Source of the DNA: Jhaorihella thermophila
GTDB taxonomy: Bacteria > Pseudomonadota > Alphaproteobacteria > Rhodobacterales > Rhodobacteraceae
Length of the DNA: 42,264 nt
Direction of reading: 5' to 3'
Assembly: GCF_900108275.1 (NCBI RefSeq)
Contig: NZ_FNVD01000021.1
Location: forward strand, 1-42,264
Shown: positions 12,197 through 22,085 of the stretch, in pieces
Numbering within the stretch: the first letter of the stretch is position 1
How the letters are laid out: each line of letters begins with the position of its first letter
The notes under the pieces: generated by a model
Told to the model about the DNA's origin: nothing
The model's database searches: none
Seen by the model: the letters and a program-made list of their open reading frames with translations, nothing else
Made by a program: the position numbers and the translations under genes

Positions 12197-13009
12197 TTAC
12201 ATCCCCGCGGTGCCCCAGATGTAGACCGCGAAGAACAGGAACAGCCACACCACATCGACGAAGTGCCAGTACCACGCGGCGGCCTCGAACCCGACATGCT
12301 GTTCGGGCGTGAAATCGCCCTTGATCGCGCGAATCAGGCAGACGATCAGGAAGATCGTGCCGACGATCACATGTACCCCGTGGAACCCGGTGGCCATGAA
12401 GAAGTTCGAATAGAAGATGTCGCCGCCGAATGTCCAGCCGTAGTGCAGGATCAGCACGCCATATTCATAGGCCTGAAGCGCGGTGAAGGCGATGCCCAGC
12501 ACGATCGCGATGGCCAGCCCGTTGATGAGCGCCTTGCGGTTGTTTTCATGCACCAGCGCGTGGTGCGCCCAGGTCACGGCCACCCCCGACAGCAGCAGGA
12601 TCACGGTGTTGATCAGCGGAATGTGGAAGGGGTCGATCGGGTGGTAGTCCGGCTTGATGTATTCGGTGCCCGCGTATTCGTACATCGGATACATCGCGTG
12701 CTTGAAGAACGACCAGAACCACGCGGCAAAGAACATCACCTCGGAGGTGATGAACAGGATGAAGCCATAGCGCAGGCCGATCCGGACGACGGGGGTGTGG
12801 TCGCCGGTCCGGGCTTCGCGGACGACGTCCGCCCACCAGCCGTACATCGTATACAGCACCACAGCCAGGCCGACCCAGAACATCCAGGACGAGATGCCGT
12901 GCATCCACAGAACGGCGCCGTAGAGCATGACGAACGCCCCGACGGCGCCGAGGAACGGCCAGATCGAGGGCGGCAGAATGTGGTAATCGTGGTTTTTAGC
13001 GTGCGCCAT
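12197..13009 (-). CDS. ctaE: Cytochrome c oxidase subunit III
   Basis: Subunit III of aa3-type cytochrome c oxidase, an integral membrane protein of seven helices that stabilises proton uptake. The 270-aa product starts [19 protein letters not shown], closely like Paracoccus-type subunit III. It has the conserved Glu in [14 protein letters not shown], and [15 protein letters not shown] at the C-terminus. The ATG at 13009 is preferred over a GTG at 13024 because GAGGGA lies 7 bases before it and the family starts here. It lies 24 bases after ctaG and before a strong terminator. Confidence 0.97.
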   Translation of the reverse strand: MAHAKNHDYHILPPSIWPFLGAVGAFVMLYGAVLWMHGISSWMFWVGLAVVLYTMYGWWADVVREARTGDHTPVVRIGLRYGFILFITSEVMFFAAWFWSFFKHAMYPMYEYAGTEYIKPDYHPIDPFHIPLINTVILLLSGVAVTWAHHALVHENNRKALINGLAIAIVLGIAFTALQAYEYGVLILHYGWTFGGDIFYSNFFMATGFHGVHVIVGTIFLIVCLIRAIKGDFTPEQHVGFEAAAWYWHFVDVVWLFLFFAVYIWGTAGM

Positions 13010-13033
13010 GTAAGTGTCCCTCACCTCTTGGCT

Positions 13034-13609
13034 TTAGTTCAGCTTGTTGTCCGTCTCGCCACCCGCGGCGGCATAGTCCTCGGGCAGGTCGATTTCATGT
13101 AAGGTATACGACAGCGTGATCGTATGCAGATATTTCGCCTCGGGATCATCGACGATCTCGGGATCCACGAAGAACGTCACCGGCATTTCAACCCGCTCGC
13201 CGGGCTGAAGCACCTGCTCGGTAAAGCAGAAGCATTCGATCTTCTGGAAATAGCCGCCGGCGGCATAAGGGGTCACGTTGTAGGACGCCTGCCCCGCGAT
13301 TGGCCGATCCGTGGGATTGTAGGCCTCATAAAAGGCCAGCCCCGTCTCGCCGATGCGGATTTCCATGGTGCGGACCTGAGGCTTGAATTCCCACGGCATG
13401 TCGCGGTCGGTGCCTGCATCGAACCGAACCTTGATGGTGCGGTCCAGAACCTCGTCCGGCGCCTTCTCGGCCACGCCGGTCGTCCCGCCAAAGCCGGTCA
13501 CGCGGCAGAACCAGTTGTAGGCCGGGATCGACGCCCAGGCCAGCGCCCCCATCACCACCACAACGCCGACCAGCTTGGCCGCTGTCCTGCCGGGGTTCGG
13601 GGCCGCCAT
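13034..13609 (-). CDS. ctaG: Cytochrome c oxidase assembly protein CtaG/Cox11
   Basis: Membrane-anchored copper chaperone that delivers Cu(I) to the CuB site of oxidase subunit I. The 191-aa product has one N-terminal helix (about residues 13-30), the WFCRVTGFGG segment just after it with Cys35, and the copper-binding pair in ECFCFTEQ (Cys126, Cys128), followed by an immunoglobulin-like periplasmic domain. The ATG at 13609 shares one base with the stop of the upstream small gene (TGATG), so translation is coupled. Confidence 0.96.
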   Translation of the reverse strand: MAAPNPGRTAAKLVGVVVVMGALAWASIPAYNWFCRVTGFGGTTGVAEKAPDEVLDRTIKVRFDAGTDRDMPWEFKPQVRTMEIRIGETGLAFYEAYNPTDRPIAGQASYNVTPYAAGGYFQKIECFCFTEQVLQPGERVEMPVTFFVDPEIVDDPEAKYLHTITLSYTLHEIDLPEDYAAAGGETDNKLN

Positions 13610-13785
13610 CACTGCCCCTCCTGATTGGCTTGCGCCGGCGCATAGGGCGCCGAGAAATCGCCGTTCGAAATCTTGGCCATGGTCAGACCAAAGACAATGG
13701 CGACGAAGGCCGCCAAAATCAGGCCGAGGCCGAGGTTGCGGCTGAAGCGCCGCTGGTGCAATTCGTGGGTCCGCTTCAGGCTCAT
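13609..13785 (-). CDS. CoxF-like small oxidase assembly protein
   Basis: A 58-aa protein beginning MSLKRTHELHQRRFSRN, followed by a single membrane helix (about residues 18-36) and a short acidic, proline-containing tail outside. It is locked into the operon: its ATG overlaps the ctaB stop by ATGA (13782-13785), and its TGA overlaps the ctaG start by one base. Short one-helix proteins at this place between ctaB and ctaG are annotated CoxF in other alphaproteobacteria. The basic N-terminus would face the cytoplasm. Its biochemical role is not established; position implies a role in oxidase assembly. Confidence 0.85.
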   Translation of the reverse strand: MSLKRTHELHQRRFSRNLGLGLILAAFVAIVFGLTMAKISNGDFSAPYAPAQANQEGQ

Positions 13786-14723
13786 CCCCAGCCTCCCAAG
13801 CCGTACGGCTTCAGCAGCGCCTCGGCGAGAATCGCGCCAAAATGCAGGAAAAGATAGAGCAGCGAAAGCTTGAAGAAGCCTTTTTCCACAGCGAAATCGT
13901 CCGCCTCGGCCGTCCGTTCGTCACGCCGCCAGATGCGGACCGCGCCCCGCAGGAAAAGCAGGTTCATCACCGCCGCAACCGTCAGATAGATCGGCCCGCC
14001 GATCCCCGAGAATGCCGCGCCCAGAGACAGCGCCGCCAGCAACACGGTGTAGACAAGGATATGCACCCGCGTCGCGCGGCGGCCATGGGTCACGGTCAGC
14101 ATCGGCACGCCCGCATCGTCGTAATCCGACCGCATGAACAGCGCCAGCGACCAGAAATGCGGCGGCGTCCACATGAAGATCAACGCGAACATCAGCCAGG
14201 GCTCGACCGCCATGCCGCCCGTGGCCGCGATCCAGCCGATCACCGGCGGGAACGCGCCTGCGGCGCCACCGATCACGATGTTCTGCGGCGTCGAGCGTTT
14301 CAGCCACATCGAGTAGATCACGACGTAGAAGAAGATGGTGAAGGCCAGGAAGGCGCCCGCGAAGATGTTGGTCGCAAGCCCGAGCATCACCACCGAGAAG
14401 CCCGACAGGGCCAGGCCCAGCGCCAGCGCCTCGCCCGCCTCGACCTTTCCCGCGGGGATCGGGCGGTTGCGGGTGCGCTTCATCACCCGGTCGATATCGG
14501 CGTCCCACCACATGTTCAGCGCGCCCGACGCCCCGCCGCCAATGGCGATGAACAGGATCGCGCAGAAGCCGATCATCGGGTGCACCGGCACCGGCGCGGC
14601 CAAAAGCCCCACCAGCGCGGTGAACACAACCAGCGACATCACGCGCGGCTTGAGCAGGGCGAAATAATCGCCGAAGCCGGCTTCGTGCTCGCGTATGTCG
14701 GTGTTATAGCTGACGTCGCTCAT
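13782..14723 (-). CDS. ctaB: Protoheme IX farnesyltransferase (heme O synthase)
   Basis: Transfers a farnesyl group to the vinyl side chain of heme b to give heme O, the precursor of heme A for aa3 oxidase. The 313-aa UbiA-family membrane protein has the prenyl-diphosphate/Mg motif DADIDRVMKRTRNRPIP near residue 73, the second polar loop around SDYDDAGVPML, and about nine hydrophobic helices. GGAG lies about 7 bases before the ATG. It follows ctaC after 45 bases and overlaps the small CoxF-like gene by 4 bases. Confidence 0.97.
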   Translation of the reverse strand: MSDVSYNTDIREHEAGFGDYFALLKPRVMSLVVFTALVGLLAAPVPVHPMIGFCAILFIAIGGGASGALNMWWDADIDRVMKRTRNRPIPAGKVEAGEALALGLALSGFSVVMLGLATNIFAGAFLAFTIFFYVVIYSMWLKRSTPQNIVIGGAAGAFPPVIGWIAATGGMAVEPWLMFALIFMWTPPHFWSLALFMRSDYDDAGVPMLTVTHGRRATRVHILVYTVLLAALSLGAAFSGIGGPIYLTVAAVMNLLFLRGAVRIWRRDERTAEADDFAVEKGFFKLSLLYLFLHFGAILAEALLKPYGLGGWG

Positions 14724-14768
14724 GCGCTTGCTCCGGCGCGGGCGGGAATGCGCCCCGCCCTGCCCTTA

Positions 14769-15617
14769 TCAGTTCGATGCCACGCGGTAGGACTGCGGAA
14801 TGCCGGCGAATTCTTCCTTCGCGCGGCTCAGCCACTGATCATAGGCTTCCTGGCTGACCACCTTGACCGTGATCGGCATATAGGCGTGATCCTTGCCGCA
14901 CAGTTCGGAGCACTGACCGAAATAAACGCCTTCCTTGTCGGCCTTGAACCACAGTTCGGCCAGACGCCCCGGCACGGCGTCCTGCTTCACGCCGAACGAC
15001 GGAATGGTCCACGAGTGGATCACGTCGGATCCCGTCACCTGCATCACGATGATCTTGCCCACGGGCACGACGACGGCGGTATCGGTGGCCAGCAGATATT
15101 CGTCCTCGCTGTAGCCGTAGTCGGCCAGGTCTTCCTTGGCCAGCATGAACGAATCAAACCCGAAGCCTTCGTCCACGTATTCGTAGCTCCAGTACCACTG
15201 GTTGCCGGTCACCTTGATGGTGATGTCGCCCTCGGGGATTTCCTGCTGCTTGAACAGTTCAGGCAGCGAGAAGGCGCCGATGAACACCAGGATGATGATC
15301 GGCCCCACGGTCCAGAGAATCTCCACCGGCGTGTTGTGAGTGAACGAGGCCGGGTTCGGGTTGGCGCGGCGGTTGTAGCGGACGATCACGACCAGGATCA
15401 GCGCCGCTACCAGCGCACAGATCGCCGTTATGATCACCAGCAGAAGCCAGTCCAGCGACTGCAGACCGCGCGCCAGATCCGTCGCCGCCGGCTGGAAGCC
15501 GGTGCCCCCGGGAGTCGGCTTGCCAACTGTCTCAAGCCCTTCCAGACCGTCTTGTGCCAGTGCCGGCACGCTCGAAAGGGTCGCGAAAAGACCCGAAAGC
15601 GTCAGTGCGTTCTTCAT
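14769..15617 (-). CDS. ctaC: Cytochrome c oxidase subunit II
   Basis: Subunit II of aa3-type oxidase, which accepts electrons from cytochrome c at the binuclear CuA centre in the periplasm. The 282-aa precursor has a signal peptide ending ALA (residues 19-21, cleavage before Gln22), two membrane helices (about 55-80 and 100-118), and a cupredoxin domain. All CuA ligands are visible: His201, Cys236, Glu238, Cys240, His244 and Met247. The aromatic electron-entry patch is in QWYWSYEY. Two adjacent ATGs occur (15620, 15617); the second has AGGA at better spacing. It is the first gene of the minus-strand oxidase operon, and subunit I is not in the window. Confidence 0.97.
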   Translation of the reverse strand: MKNALTLSGLFATLSSVPALAQDGLEGLETVGKPTPGGTGFQPAATDLARGLQSLDWLLLVIITAICALVAALILVVIVRYNRRANPNPASFTHNTPVEILWTVGPIIILVFIGAFSLPELFKQQEIPEGDITIKVTGNQWYWSYEYVDEGFGFDSFMLAKEDLADYGYSEDEYLLATDTAVVVPVGKIIVMQVTGSDVIHSWTIPSFGVKQDAVPGRLAELWFKADKEGVYFGQCSELCGKDHAYMPITVKVVSQEAYDQWLSRAKEEFAGIPQSYRVASN

Positions 15618-15765
15618 CATCTGTCCTGATCGGTTGATCCCGTTGTTCCTCGCCACCGGCACCGAATTCGCGTGCATCCGGTCCGGCCCTGTTGTCATTG
15701 GCGCAGTAAAAACCATATTCGCGATAGCAGATAAAGCGAAATGCTTGCGGCAAACAAACGCTTTT

Positions 15766-15779
15766 TTGATTTGGATCAA
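15766..15779. promoter_or_regulatory. FNR-type box 1
   Basis: TTGATTTGGATCAA is a perfect match to the FNR/FnrL half-sites TTGAT-N4-ATCAA. It lies about 149 bases upstream of ctaC and 42 bases upstream of tldD, and its centre is 24 bp from that of box 2. Confidence 0.75.
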
Positions 15780-15789
15780 ATTTTGCGGC

Positions 15790-15803
15790 TTGATCTGGAT
15801 CAA
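15790..15803. promoter_or_regulatory. FNR-type box 2
   Basis: TTGATCTGGATCAA is again a perfect TTGAT-N4-ATCAA dyad. It ends 17 bases before the tldD start codon, just ahead of the ribosome site. A regulator bound here would probably block tldD transcription, whereas the pair could act at a distance on ctaC. Confidence 0.75.
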
Positions 15804-15820
15804 ATCAGAAAGGACGAGGC

Positions 15821-17242
15821 ATGTCGGCAGACCCTTTCCGCCCCTTCGAGACCACCCTGCCCCTGGACGAGGCGAATCAGATCCTGCGCGAGGCCACCGC
15901 TGGCGCCGAGGACGGTGAGATCTTCGTCGAGCGGCGAAAATCCGAATCGCTGGTGTTCGATGACGGGCGGCTGCGGTCGGCCTCTTACGACGCCTCCGAA
16001 GGCTTCGGACTGCGCGCGGTGAATGGCGAGGTCGCCGGATACGCCCACTCGACCGATGTCTCTATCCCCGCGCTGAAGCGCGCGGCCGAGACGGTTCGGC
16101 TGATGGTGGCGGATGGTGGCGGCACGCTAGCCGAGCCGCCGCAGCCGACCAACCGGAGGCTTTATACCGACGCCGACCCGATCGCCGGCACCTCTTTTCC
16201 GGTCAAGGTAGAGACATTGAAGGAAATCGACGCCTTCGCCCGCGATCTGGACCCGCGCGTGGTTCAGGTGTCCGCCTCGCTCGCGGCCTCGCTTCAGGAA
16301 ATCGCGATCCTGCGCCCCGACGGAGTGCAGGTGACCGACACGCGGCCGCTGGTGCGCGTGAATGTCTCGGTGATCGTGGAGCAGAACGGACGGCGCGAAA
16401 CCGGCACCGCCGGCGGCGGCGGGCGCGTCGGGCTGGACGGGCTGATCGAACCCGACGACTGGCAGGCCCGCGTGCGCGAGGCATTGCGGATCGCGCTGGT
16501 CAATCTCGAGGCCGAACCCACCCCGGCCGGTGTCATGGAGCTGGCGCTGGGCCCCGGCTGGCCCGGCATCCTGCTGCACGAGGCAATCGGCCACGGGTTG
16601 GAAGGCGATTTCAACCGCAAGGGATCGTCGGCCTTTGCCGGGCTGATGGGCCAACAGGTCGCCGCCCGGGGCGTGACCGTCGTGGACGACGGGACGATCC
16701 CCGACCGGCGCGGCTCGATCACCGTGGACGACGAGGGCACCCCGTCGCGACGCAACGTGCTGATCGAGGACGGGATCCTCGTCGGTTACATGCAGGATCG
16801 GCAGAACGCGCGCCTGATGGGGGTGGAGCCAACCGGTAACGGGCGACGCCAGTCCTTTGCCCACAAGCCGATGCCGCGCATGACCAACACGATCATGCTG
16901 GGCGGCGATGCCGATCCCGACGACATCGTGGCCGAGATCCGCGACGGCATCTGGGCGGTGGGCTTCGGCGGCGGGCAGGTGGACATCACCAACGGCAAGT
17001 TCGTCTTTTCCTGCACCGAAGCCTATCGGGTGAAGAACGGCAGGGTCGGCGCCCCGGTCAAGGGCGCGACGCTGATCGGCGATGGCCCCTCGGCCTTGAA
17101 ACGGATCCGGGCGCTCGGCAACGACATGGCGCTGGATCCCGGTCTGGGCACCTGCGGCAAGGATGGGCAATGGGTGCCCGTCGGCGTGGGTCAGCCGACG
17201 GTCCTGATCGACGGGCTGACGGTGGGCGGTTCGGCCGCCTGA
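15821..17242 (+). CDS. tldD: Metalloprotease TldD
   Basis: TldD works with TldE/PmbA as a heterodimeric protease that trims unfolded or modified peptides, known from microcin B17 maturation. The 473-aa product has the zinc motif HEAIGHG at residues 253-259 (HExxxH) and the glycine-rich C-terminal beta domain. The start has AAAGGA about 7 bases upstream, and an FNR-type box ends 17 bases before it. Its place divergent to ctaC is a conserved alphaproteobacterial neighbourhood. The partner TldE gene is not in the window. Confidence 0.95.
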   Translation: MSADPFRPFETTLPLDEANQILREATAGAEDGEIFVERRKSESLVFDDGRLRSASYDASEGFGLRAVNGEVAGYAHSTDVSIPALKRAAETVRLMVADGGGTLAEPPQPTNRRLYTDADPIAGTSFPVKVETLKEIDAFARDLDPRVVQVSASLAASLQEIAILRPDGVQVTDTRPLVRVNVSVIVEQNGRRETGTAGGGGRVGLDGLIEPDDWQARVREALRIALVNLEAEPTPAGVMELALGPGWPGILLHEAIGHGLEGDFNRKGSSAFAGLMGQQVAARGVTVVDDGTIPDRRGSITVDDEGTPSRRNVLIEDGILVGYMQDRQNARLMGVEPTGNGRRQSFAHKPMPRMTNTIMLGGDADPDDIVAEIRDGIWAVGFGGGQVDITNGKFVFSCTEAYRVKNGRVGAPVKGATLIGDGPSALKRIRALGNDMALDPGLGTCGKDGQWVPVGVGQPTVLIDGLTVGGSAA

Positions 17243-17350
17243 TCCCCGTTCCGGCGCATTGGCCGAAAATTTTTCGATTCTTTTCACGAGATTCACCGCC
17301 CGTTAACGGTGTGCGGTCTAAACCGATTTCCGCAACAGACGGAGCGACGG

Positions 17351-18508
17351 ATGACCGGGGAACAGCATTCTTCCATTCACCCCCCACTCCCACCCACCAC
17401 GGAAGAGGACCGGTTTGCTTGGCTCCGCCTGTTGCGCTCTCGCCGGGTCGGTGTGACGACGTTCCACCGGCTCATGGCCGAGCATGGCACGGCGCAGAAC
17501 GCGCTGGCCGCGCTGCCCGAAGTGGCGCGCGCCGCCGGGGTCGAGGGGTATGAACCGTGCCCTCCCGGTGTCGTCGAAGCCGAAATCAAGGCCGCAAGAG
17601 CCGCGGGCGCGCGGCTCTTGTGCCTTGGCGCGCCCGACTATCCCGAACAGCTGGCGGAGCTGCCCGATGCGCCGCCACTTCTGTGGGCCGTCGGCGACGT
17701 GACCGTTCTGAGGCGCCCCATGATCGCACTCGTCGGCGCGCGCAATGCGTCGTCGCTGGGCACTCGGATGGCGCGGTCCATGGCGCGGGATCTGGGCGCG
17801 GCGGGTTATGTCGTGGTGTCCGGGCTGGCCCGCGGCATCGACACGGCGGCCCATGTCGCCGCGTTGGAAACCGGCACCGTGGCGGTGATGGCCGGCGGGG
17901 TGGACATCATCTATCCGGCTGACAATACGCATCTGGGCCATGACATCGCACGACATGGCCTGCGGCTTTCCGAACAGCCAATGGGCATGGCACCCTTGGC
18001 CCGGCATTTTCCCAGCCGCAACCGAATCGTCTCGGGGCTGGCTCAGGCCGTTGTGGTGATCGAGGCCGCGGCGCGATCAGGCAGTCTCATCACCGCGCGC
18101 GACGCGCTCGACCAGGGGCGCGAGGTGCTGGCCGTGCCGGGCCATCCCTTCGATGCCCGGGCTGCCGGCTGCAACATGCTGATCCGCGACGGCGCAACGC
18201 TGGTGCGCAACGCCGAGGACGTCATCGCCGCCCTGCCCGAGCATGCAGAGGCGCGCATGGCCGAACCGGAGCAGCCCGATCTTCTTCGCGACGTCCCGCC
18301 CGCCCCTGCCCCGCGGCGCGATTTGCGCGAAGTCGCCGCCCTGCACCGGCAGATTCTCGACCGGCTCGGCCCATCGCCCGTCGCCGAGGATCAACTGATC
18401 CGCGACATGCAGGCCGAGGCGCGCGAGGTGGCGCCCGTTCTCGTGGATCTGGAACTCGAAGGGAAAATCACGCGGCAACCCGGCGGCCTGCTCAGCCGGT
18501 CGGTCTGA
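17351..18508 (+). CDS. dprA: DNA-processing protein DprA
   Basis: Cytoplasmic protein that loads RecA on single-stranded DNA entering during natural transformation. The 385-aa product has an N-terminal helix-hairpin-helix region, then the Rossmann-like DprA domain with GARNASSLGTRMAR, SGLARGIDTAAH and GGVDIIYPADN, and FPSRNRIVSGL typical of the family. A C-terminal winged helix (about residues 315-380) ends it. The ATG at 17351 has GGAG 6 bases upstream. No other competence genes lie here; dprA is widely kept in bacteria not known to be transformable. Confidence 0.95.
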   Translation: MTGEQHSSIHPPLPPTTEEDRFAWLRLLRSRRVGVTTFHRLMAEHGTAQNALAALPEVARAAGVEGYEPCPPGVVEAEIKAARAAGARLLCLGAPDYPEQLAELPDAPPLLWAVGDVTVLRRPMIALVGARNASSLGTRMARSMARDLGAAGYVVVSGLARGIDTAAHVAALETGTVAVMAGGVDIIYPADNTHLGHDIARHGLRLSEQPMGMAPLARHFPSRNRIVSGLAQAVVVIEAAARSGSLITARDALDQGREVLAVPGHPFDARAAGCNMLIRDGATLVRNAEDVIAALPEHAEARMAEPEQPDLLRDVPPAPAPRRDLREVAALHRQILDRLGPSPVAEDQLIRDMQAEAREVAPVLVDLELEGKITRQPGGLLSRSV

Positions 18509-18614
18509 CGGCAAGAGGTCCGGCGCCGGCCGCAAAGCCAAGTCCCCGATGGATTGGCGGGGGTTGTCCGGCATGTCCGCGCGACCGTCACCAAGCGGGA
18601 CAAAACGGCCCGCA

Positions 18615-18643
18615 TTGACATTCGGGACTTGCGCCCCACATGT
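18615..18643 (+). promoter_or_regulatory. Candidate topA promoter
   Basis: TTGACA (18615-18620), a perfect -35 hexamer, is followed after 17 bases by ACATGT, a weak -10. It lies 50-78 bases upstream of the topA start. Confidence 0.4.
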
Positions 18644-18692
18644 TGCGCCGCCATAGAAAGCGCCCGAATCCCTGTGAGGAGTTGCCAGTTAA

Positions 18693-21251
18693 ATGCCTGT
18701 CGTCGTTGTCGAATCTCCGGCCAAAGCCAAGACAATCAACAAGTATCTCGGCTCCGACTACAAGGTTTTGGCCTCTTACGGGCACGTCCGCGACCTGCCC
18801 GCCAAGGACGGATCGGTCGATACCGAGCATGATTTCGAGATGAAATGGGAGATCGACCCGGACAGCCGAAAGCACGTCAAGGCGATCGCCGATGCCTTGA
18901 AAGACGACAACGCGCTGATCCTTGCCACCGACCCCGACCGTGAAGGCGAAGCGATCAGCTGGCACCTGCAGGAGGCGCTGACCAAACGCCGGGCGATCAA
19001 GAAAGACACGGCCGTCTCCCGCGTCACTTTCAACGCGATCACCAAGGACGCGGTCAGCGAGGCGATGACCCATCCGCGCCAGGTGGACATGCCGCTGGTC
19101 GAGGCCTATCTCGCCCGCCGCGCGCTGGATTATCTGGTCGGGTTCAACCTTTCGCCGGTTCTGTGGCGCAAACTACCTGGCGCGAAATCCGCCGGCCGGG
19201 TGCAATCGGTCTGCCTGCGGCTCATCGTTGAGCGCGAAATGGAGATCGAATCCTTCCGCCCCCAGGAATACTGGACCGTGAAGGCGATCCTTTCGACCCC
19301 GCGCGGGCAGGAGTTCGAGGCGCGGCTGACGGTGCTTGCGGGCAGGAAGCTCGACAAGTTCGACATCGCCAACGAAACCCAGGCCGAACTGGCTGTTCAG
19401 GCTGTGACCTCGCGCGATCTGACCGTCAAGGCGGTCGAGGCCAAGCCTGCCACCCGCAACCCCGCCCCGCCCTTCATGACCTCGACGCTTCAGCAAGAGG
19501 CCAGCCGCAAGTTCGGCATGGGCGCGCGCCAGACCATGAGCGCGGCACAAAGGCTCTACGAGGCGGGCTATATCACCTACATGCGGACCGATGGCATCGA
19601 CATGGCACCCGAAGCGGTGCATGCCGCCCGCGACGCGATCCGCGACCTGTATGGCGCGGAATATGTGCCGTCGAGCCCGCGCATGTACAAGAACAAGGCC
19701 AAGAACGCGCAGGAAGCGCATGAATGCATCCGCCCCACCGACATGCGCCGCAAACCGTCCAGCCTGAAGGTGACGGACGAGGATCAGCGCAAGCTATACG
19801 ACCTTATCTGGAAACGCACCATCGCCTGCCAGATGGCCCCGGCCCGGCTGGAGCGGACCACGGTCGATATCGCCAGCGCCGACGGTCAGGTGGAGTTGCG
19901 CGCCACCGGTCAGGTGGTGCTGTTCGACGGGTTCATGCGCGTCTACGAAGAGGGCCGGGACGAGCCGGCGGTGGATGACGACGACCGCCGCCTGCCGCAG
20001 ATGATGCAGGGCGAACCGGTCGAGAAACGCTCGATCACGCCCGAGCAGCATTTCACCCAGCCGCCGCCGCGCTATACCGAGGCCACGCTGGTCAAGAAGA
20101 TGGAAGAGCTGGGCATCGGCCGGCCTTCGACCTATGCCAGCATCGTCACCACGATCCAGGACCGCGGCTACGTTCGCAAGGAAAAGGGCCGCCTGATCCC
20201 CGAGGACAAGGGCCGGCTGGTGACGGCGTTCCTGATGAACTACTTCCCCCGCTATGTCAGCTACGATTTCACCGCGGGGCTGGAGGACGAACTGGACGAG
20301 ATCAGCGCGGGCCACGCCGACTACAAGGAGGTGCTGGCCAAGTTCTGGCGCGACTTCTCGGCGGCGCTGGACGAAACGTCCGAATTGCGCATCACCGAGG
20401 TTCTGGAAAAGATCAACGAGGTGCTGGAGCCGCACATCTTTCCGCCGACCGAGGACGGATCGGATCCGCGCCTCTGCCCGCTCTGCGGTCAGGGCCGCCT
20501 TTCGATTCGCACCGCGCGGTCGGGCGGGGCCTTCATCGGCTGTTCGAACTATCCCGAATGTCGCTATACGCGCCCCTTCGGCCCGCCGGGCGCCGAAGGC
20601 GACGAGATGGGGCCGGACGGCAAGATTCTCGGCTATGACGGGGACGAGGTCATCACCCTGCGCAAGGGCCGCTTTGGCCCCTATGTGCAGCGCGGCGAGG
20701 CGACCGAGGACAACCCCAAGCCGCCGCGCGCGTCGATCCCCAAGGGGTGGGATCTGTCCACGGTGGATCTGGAAAAGGCGCTGATGCTGTTGAACCTGCC
20801 GCGCCAGATCGGCCCGCACCCCGAGGACGGCGAGATGATCGAGGCCGCGATCGGCCGCTATGGCCCCTATGTCCGGCACGGCAAGACCTATGCCAACCTC
20901 AAGGACGTGGACGAGGTATTCACCATCGGCATCAACCGCGCGGTGGACGAACTGGCCAAGAAGGCCGCGCGCGGCAATGGCCGAGGGGCTGCCGCGACGC
21001 CGCTCAAGGAATTGGGCGAGCATCCCGAACACGGCGGGCCGGTCAACGTGATGAACGGACGCTATGGCCCCTATGTCAAATGGGACAAGATCAACGCCAC
21101 CCTGCCCAAGGACGTGGATCCGCAGGACGTGACCATGGAGATGGCGGTCAAGCTGATCGCCGAAAAGGCGGCCAAGAAAGGCACGAAGAAAAAGACCACG
21201 GCCCGCAAGAAGGCTGCGACCAAGACCAAGGCGGCGGCGGGCAAGGGCTGA
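18693..21251 (+). CDS. topA: DNA topoisomerase I
   Basis: Type IA topoisomerase that relaxes negative supercoils. The 852-aa product has Glu9 in VVESPAKA and the TOPRIM acidic motif DPDREGEA (80-87), the active-site Tyr296 in YITYMRTDG, and a C-terminal zinc ribbon CPLCGQG...CSNYPEC near residues 593-620. Topo C4-like repeats (GRFGPYVQ, GRYGPYVRHG, GRYGPYVKW) follow. The last 30 residues are a Lys/Ala/Thr tail that should bind DNA. The start has GGAG about 11 bases upstream. It follows dprA after 184 bases, a common pairing. Confidence 0.97.
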   Translation: MPVVVVESPAKAKTINKYLGSDYKVLASYGHVRDLPAKDGSVDTEHDFEMKWEIDPDSRKHVKAIADALKDDNALILATDPDREGEAISWHLQEALTKRRAIKKDTAVSRVTFNAITKDAVSEAMTHPRQVDMPLVEAYLARRALDYLVGFNLSPVLWRKLPGAKSAGRVQSVCLRLIVEREMEIESFRPQEYWTVKAILSTPRGQEFEARLTVLAGRKLDKFDIANETQAELAVQAVTSRDLTVKAVEAKPATRNPAPPFMTSTLQQEASRKFGMGARQTMSAAQRLYEAGYITYMRTDGIDMAPEAVHAARDAIRDLYGAEYVPSSPRMYKNKAKNAQEAHECIRPTDMRRKPSSLKVTDEDQRKLYDLIWKRTIACQMAPARLERTTVDIASADGQVELRATGQVVLFDGFMRVYEEGRDEPAVDDDDRRLPQMMQGEPVEKRSITPEQHFTQPPPRYTEATLVKKMEELGIGRPSTYASIVTTIQDRGYVRKEKGRLIPEDKGRLVTAFLMNYFPRYVSYDFTAGLEDELDEISAGHADYKEVLAKFWRDFSAALDETSELRITEVLEKINEVLEPHIFPPTEDGSDPRLCPLCGQGRLSIRTARSGGAFIGCSNYPECRYTRPFGPPGAEGDEMGPDGKILGYDGDEVITLRKGRFGPYVQRGEATEDNPKPPRASIPKGWDLSTVDLEKALMLLNLPRQIGPHPEDGEMIEAAIGRYGPYVRHGKTYANLKDVDEVFTIGINRAVDELAKKAARGNGRGAAATPLKELGEHPEHGGPVNVMNGRYGPYVKWDKINATLPKDVDPQDVTMEMAVKLIAEKAAKKGTKKKTTARKKAATKTKAAAGKG

Positions 21252-21279
21252 AGCCGCGCATCAAGGATCGAACGGTTTT

Positions 21280-21311
21280 CCGGGGGGTAGGTAGAAATAC
21301 CTATCCCCCGG
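21280..21311 (+). terminator. Hairpin after topA
   Basis: CCGGGGGGTAGGTA (21280-21293) pairs with TACCTATCCCCCGG (21298-21311), giving a 14-bp stem with one G-U pair, closed by a GAAA tetraloop. The following run is only CCCGTTTG, so it may be a weak terminator or an RNA-stabilising 3' structure between topA and the CoA-transferase genes. Confidence 0.55.
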
Positions 21312-21377
21312 CCCGTTTGTTGACTTGCTTCCTGCGCGACGGCAGAAACGCGCCATACCGCGTAAGGGGAGACATCC

Positions 21378-22082
21378 ATGAAGAAAGTGTATTCCAATGC
21401 CGCCGAGGCGCTGGACGGGCTGCTGCATGACGGCATGTTCATCGCCGCCGGCGGGTTCGGCCTGTGCGGGATTCCCGAACTGCTGTTGCAGGCGATCAAG
21501 GAGTCGGGCGTCAAGGATCTGACCTTTGCCTCGAACAATGCCGGGGTGGACGATTTCGGCATCGGCATCCTGCTGCAGACCCGCCAGGTGAAAAAGATGA
21601 TCTCGTCCTATGTGGGCGAGAATGCCGAATTCATGCGGCAGTATCTGAGCGGCGAGCTGGAGCTGGAATTCAACCCCCAGGGCACGCTGGCCGAGCGGAT
21701 GCGGGCCGGCGGCGCGGGGATTCCGGGCTTCTATACCAGAACCGGCGTCGGCACCGTGATCGCCGAGGGCAAGGAGCACAAGGAGTTCGGCGGCGAAACC
21801 TATATCATGGAGCGCGGCATCGTCGCGGATCTGTCGATCGTCAAGGCGTGGAAGGCCGACACCACCGGCAACGCGATCTTCCGCAAGACCGCGCGCAACT
21901 TCAACGTGCCCGCGGCGACCTGCGGCCGGGTCTGCGTGATGGAGGTCGAAGAGATCGTCGAACCGGGCGAGCTGGACCCCGACCACATCCACCTGCCGGG
22001 CATCTATGTCCACCGCCTGATTCAGGGCGAGCACGAGAAACGTATCGAACAGCGCACCGTGCGCCAGCGTGAGGAGGCCTGA
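21378..22082 (+). CDS. scoA: Succinyl-CoA:3-ketoacid CoA-transferase subunit A
   Basis: With subunit B it moves CoA from succinyl-CoA to acetoacetate, feeding ketone bodies into acetyl-CoA. The 234-aa protein has the family I CoA-transferase alpha signature [16 protein letters not shown] near residue 26 and [21 protein letters not shown] near residue 95. GGGGAG lies about 6 bases before the ATG. The B gene starts 3 bases after its stop, an operon. The link to the fumarylacetoacetase in this window, which yields acetoacetate, is metabolic, not by operon. Substrate is inferred by resemblance to SCOT rather than to glutaconate or butyrate CoA-transferases. Confidence 0.93.
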   Translation: MKKVYSNAAEALDGLLHDGMFIAAGGFGLCGIPELLLQAIKESGVKDLTFASNNAGVDDFGIGILLQTRQVKKMISSYVGENAEFMRQYLSGELELEFNPQGTLAERMRAGGAGIPGFYTRTGVGTVIAEGKEHKEFGGETYIMERGIVADLSIVKAWKADTTGNAIFRKTARNFNVPAATCGRVCVMEVEEIVEPGELDPDHIHLPGIYVHRLIQGEHEKRIEQRTVRQREEA

Positions 22083-22085
22083 TCC

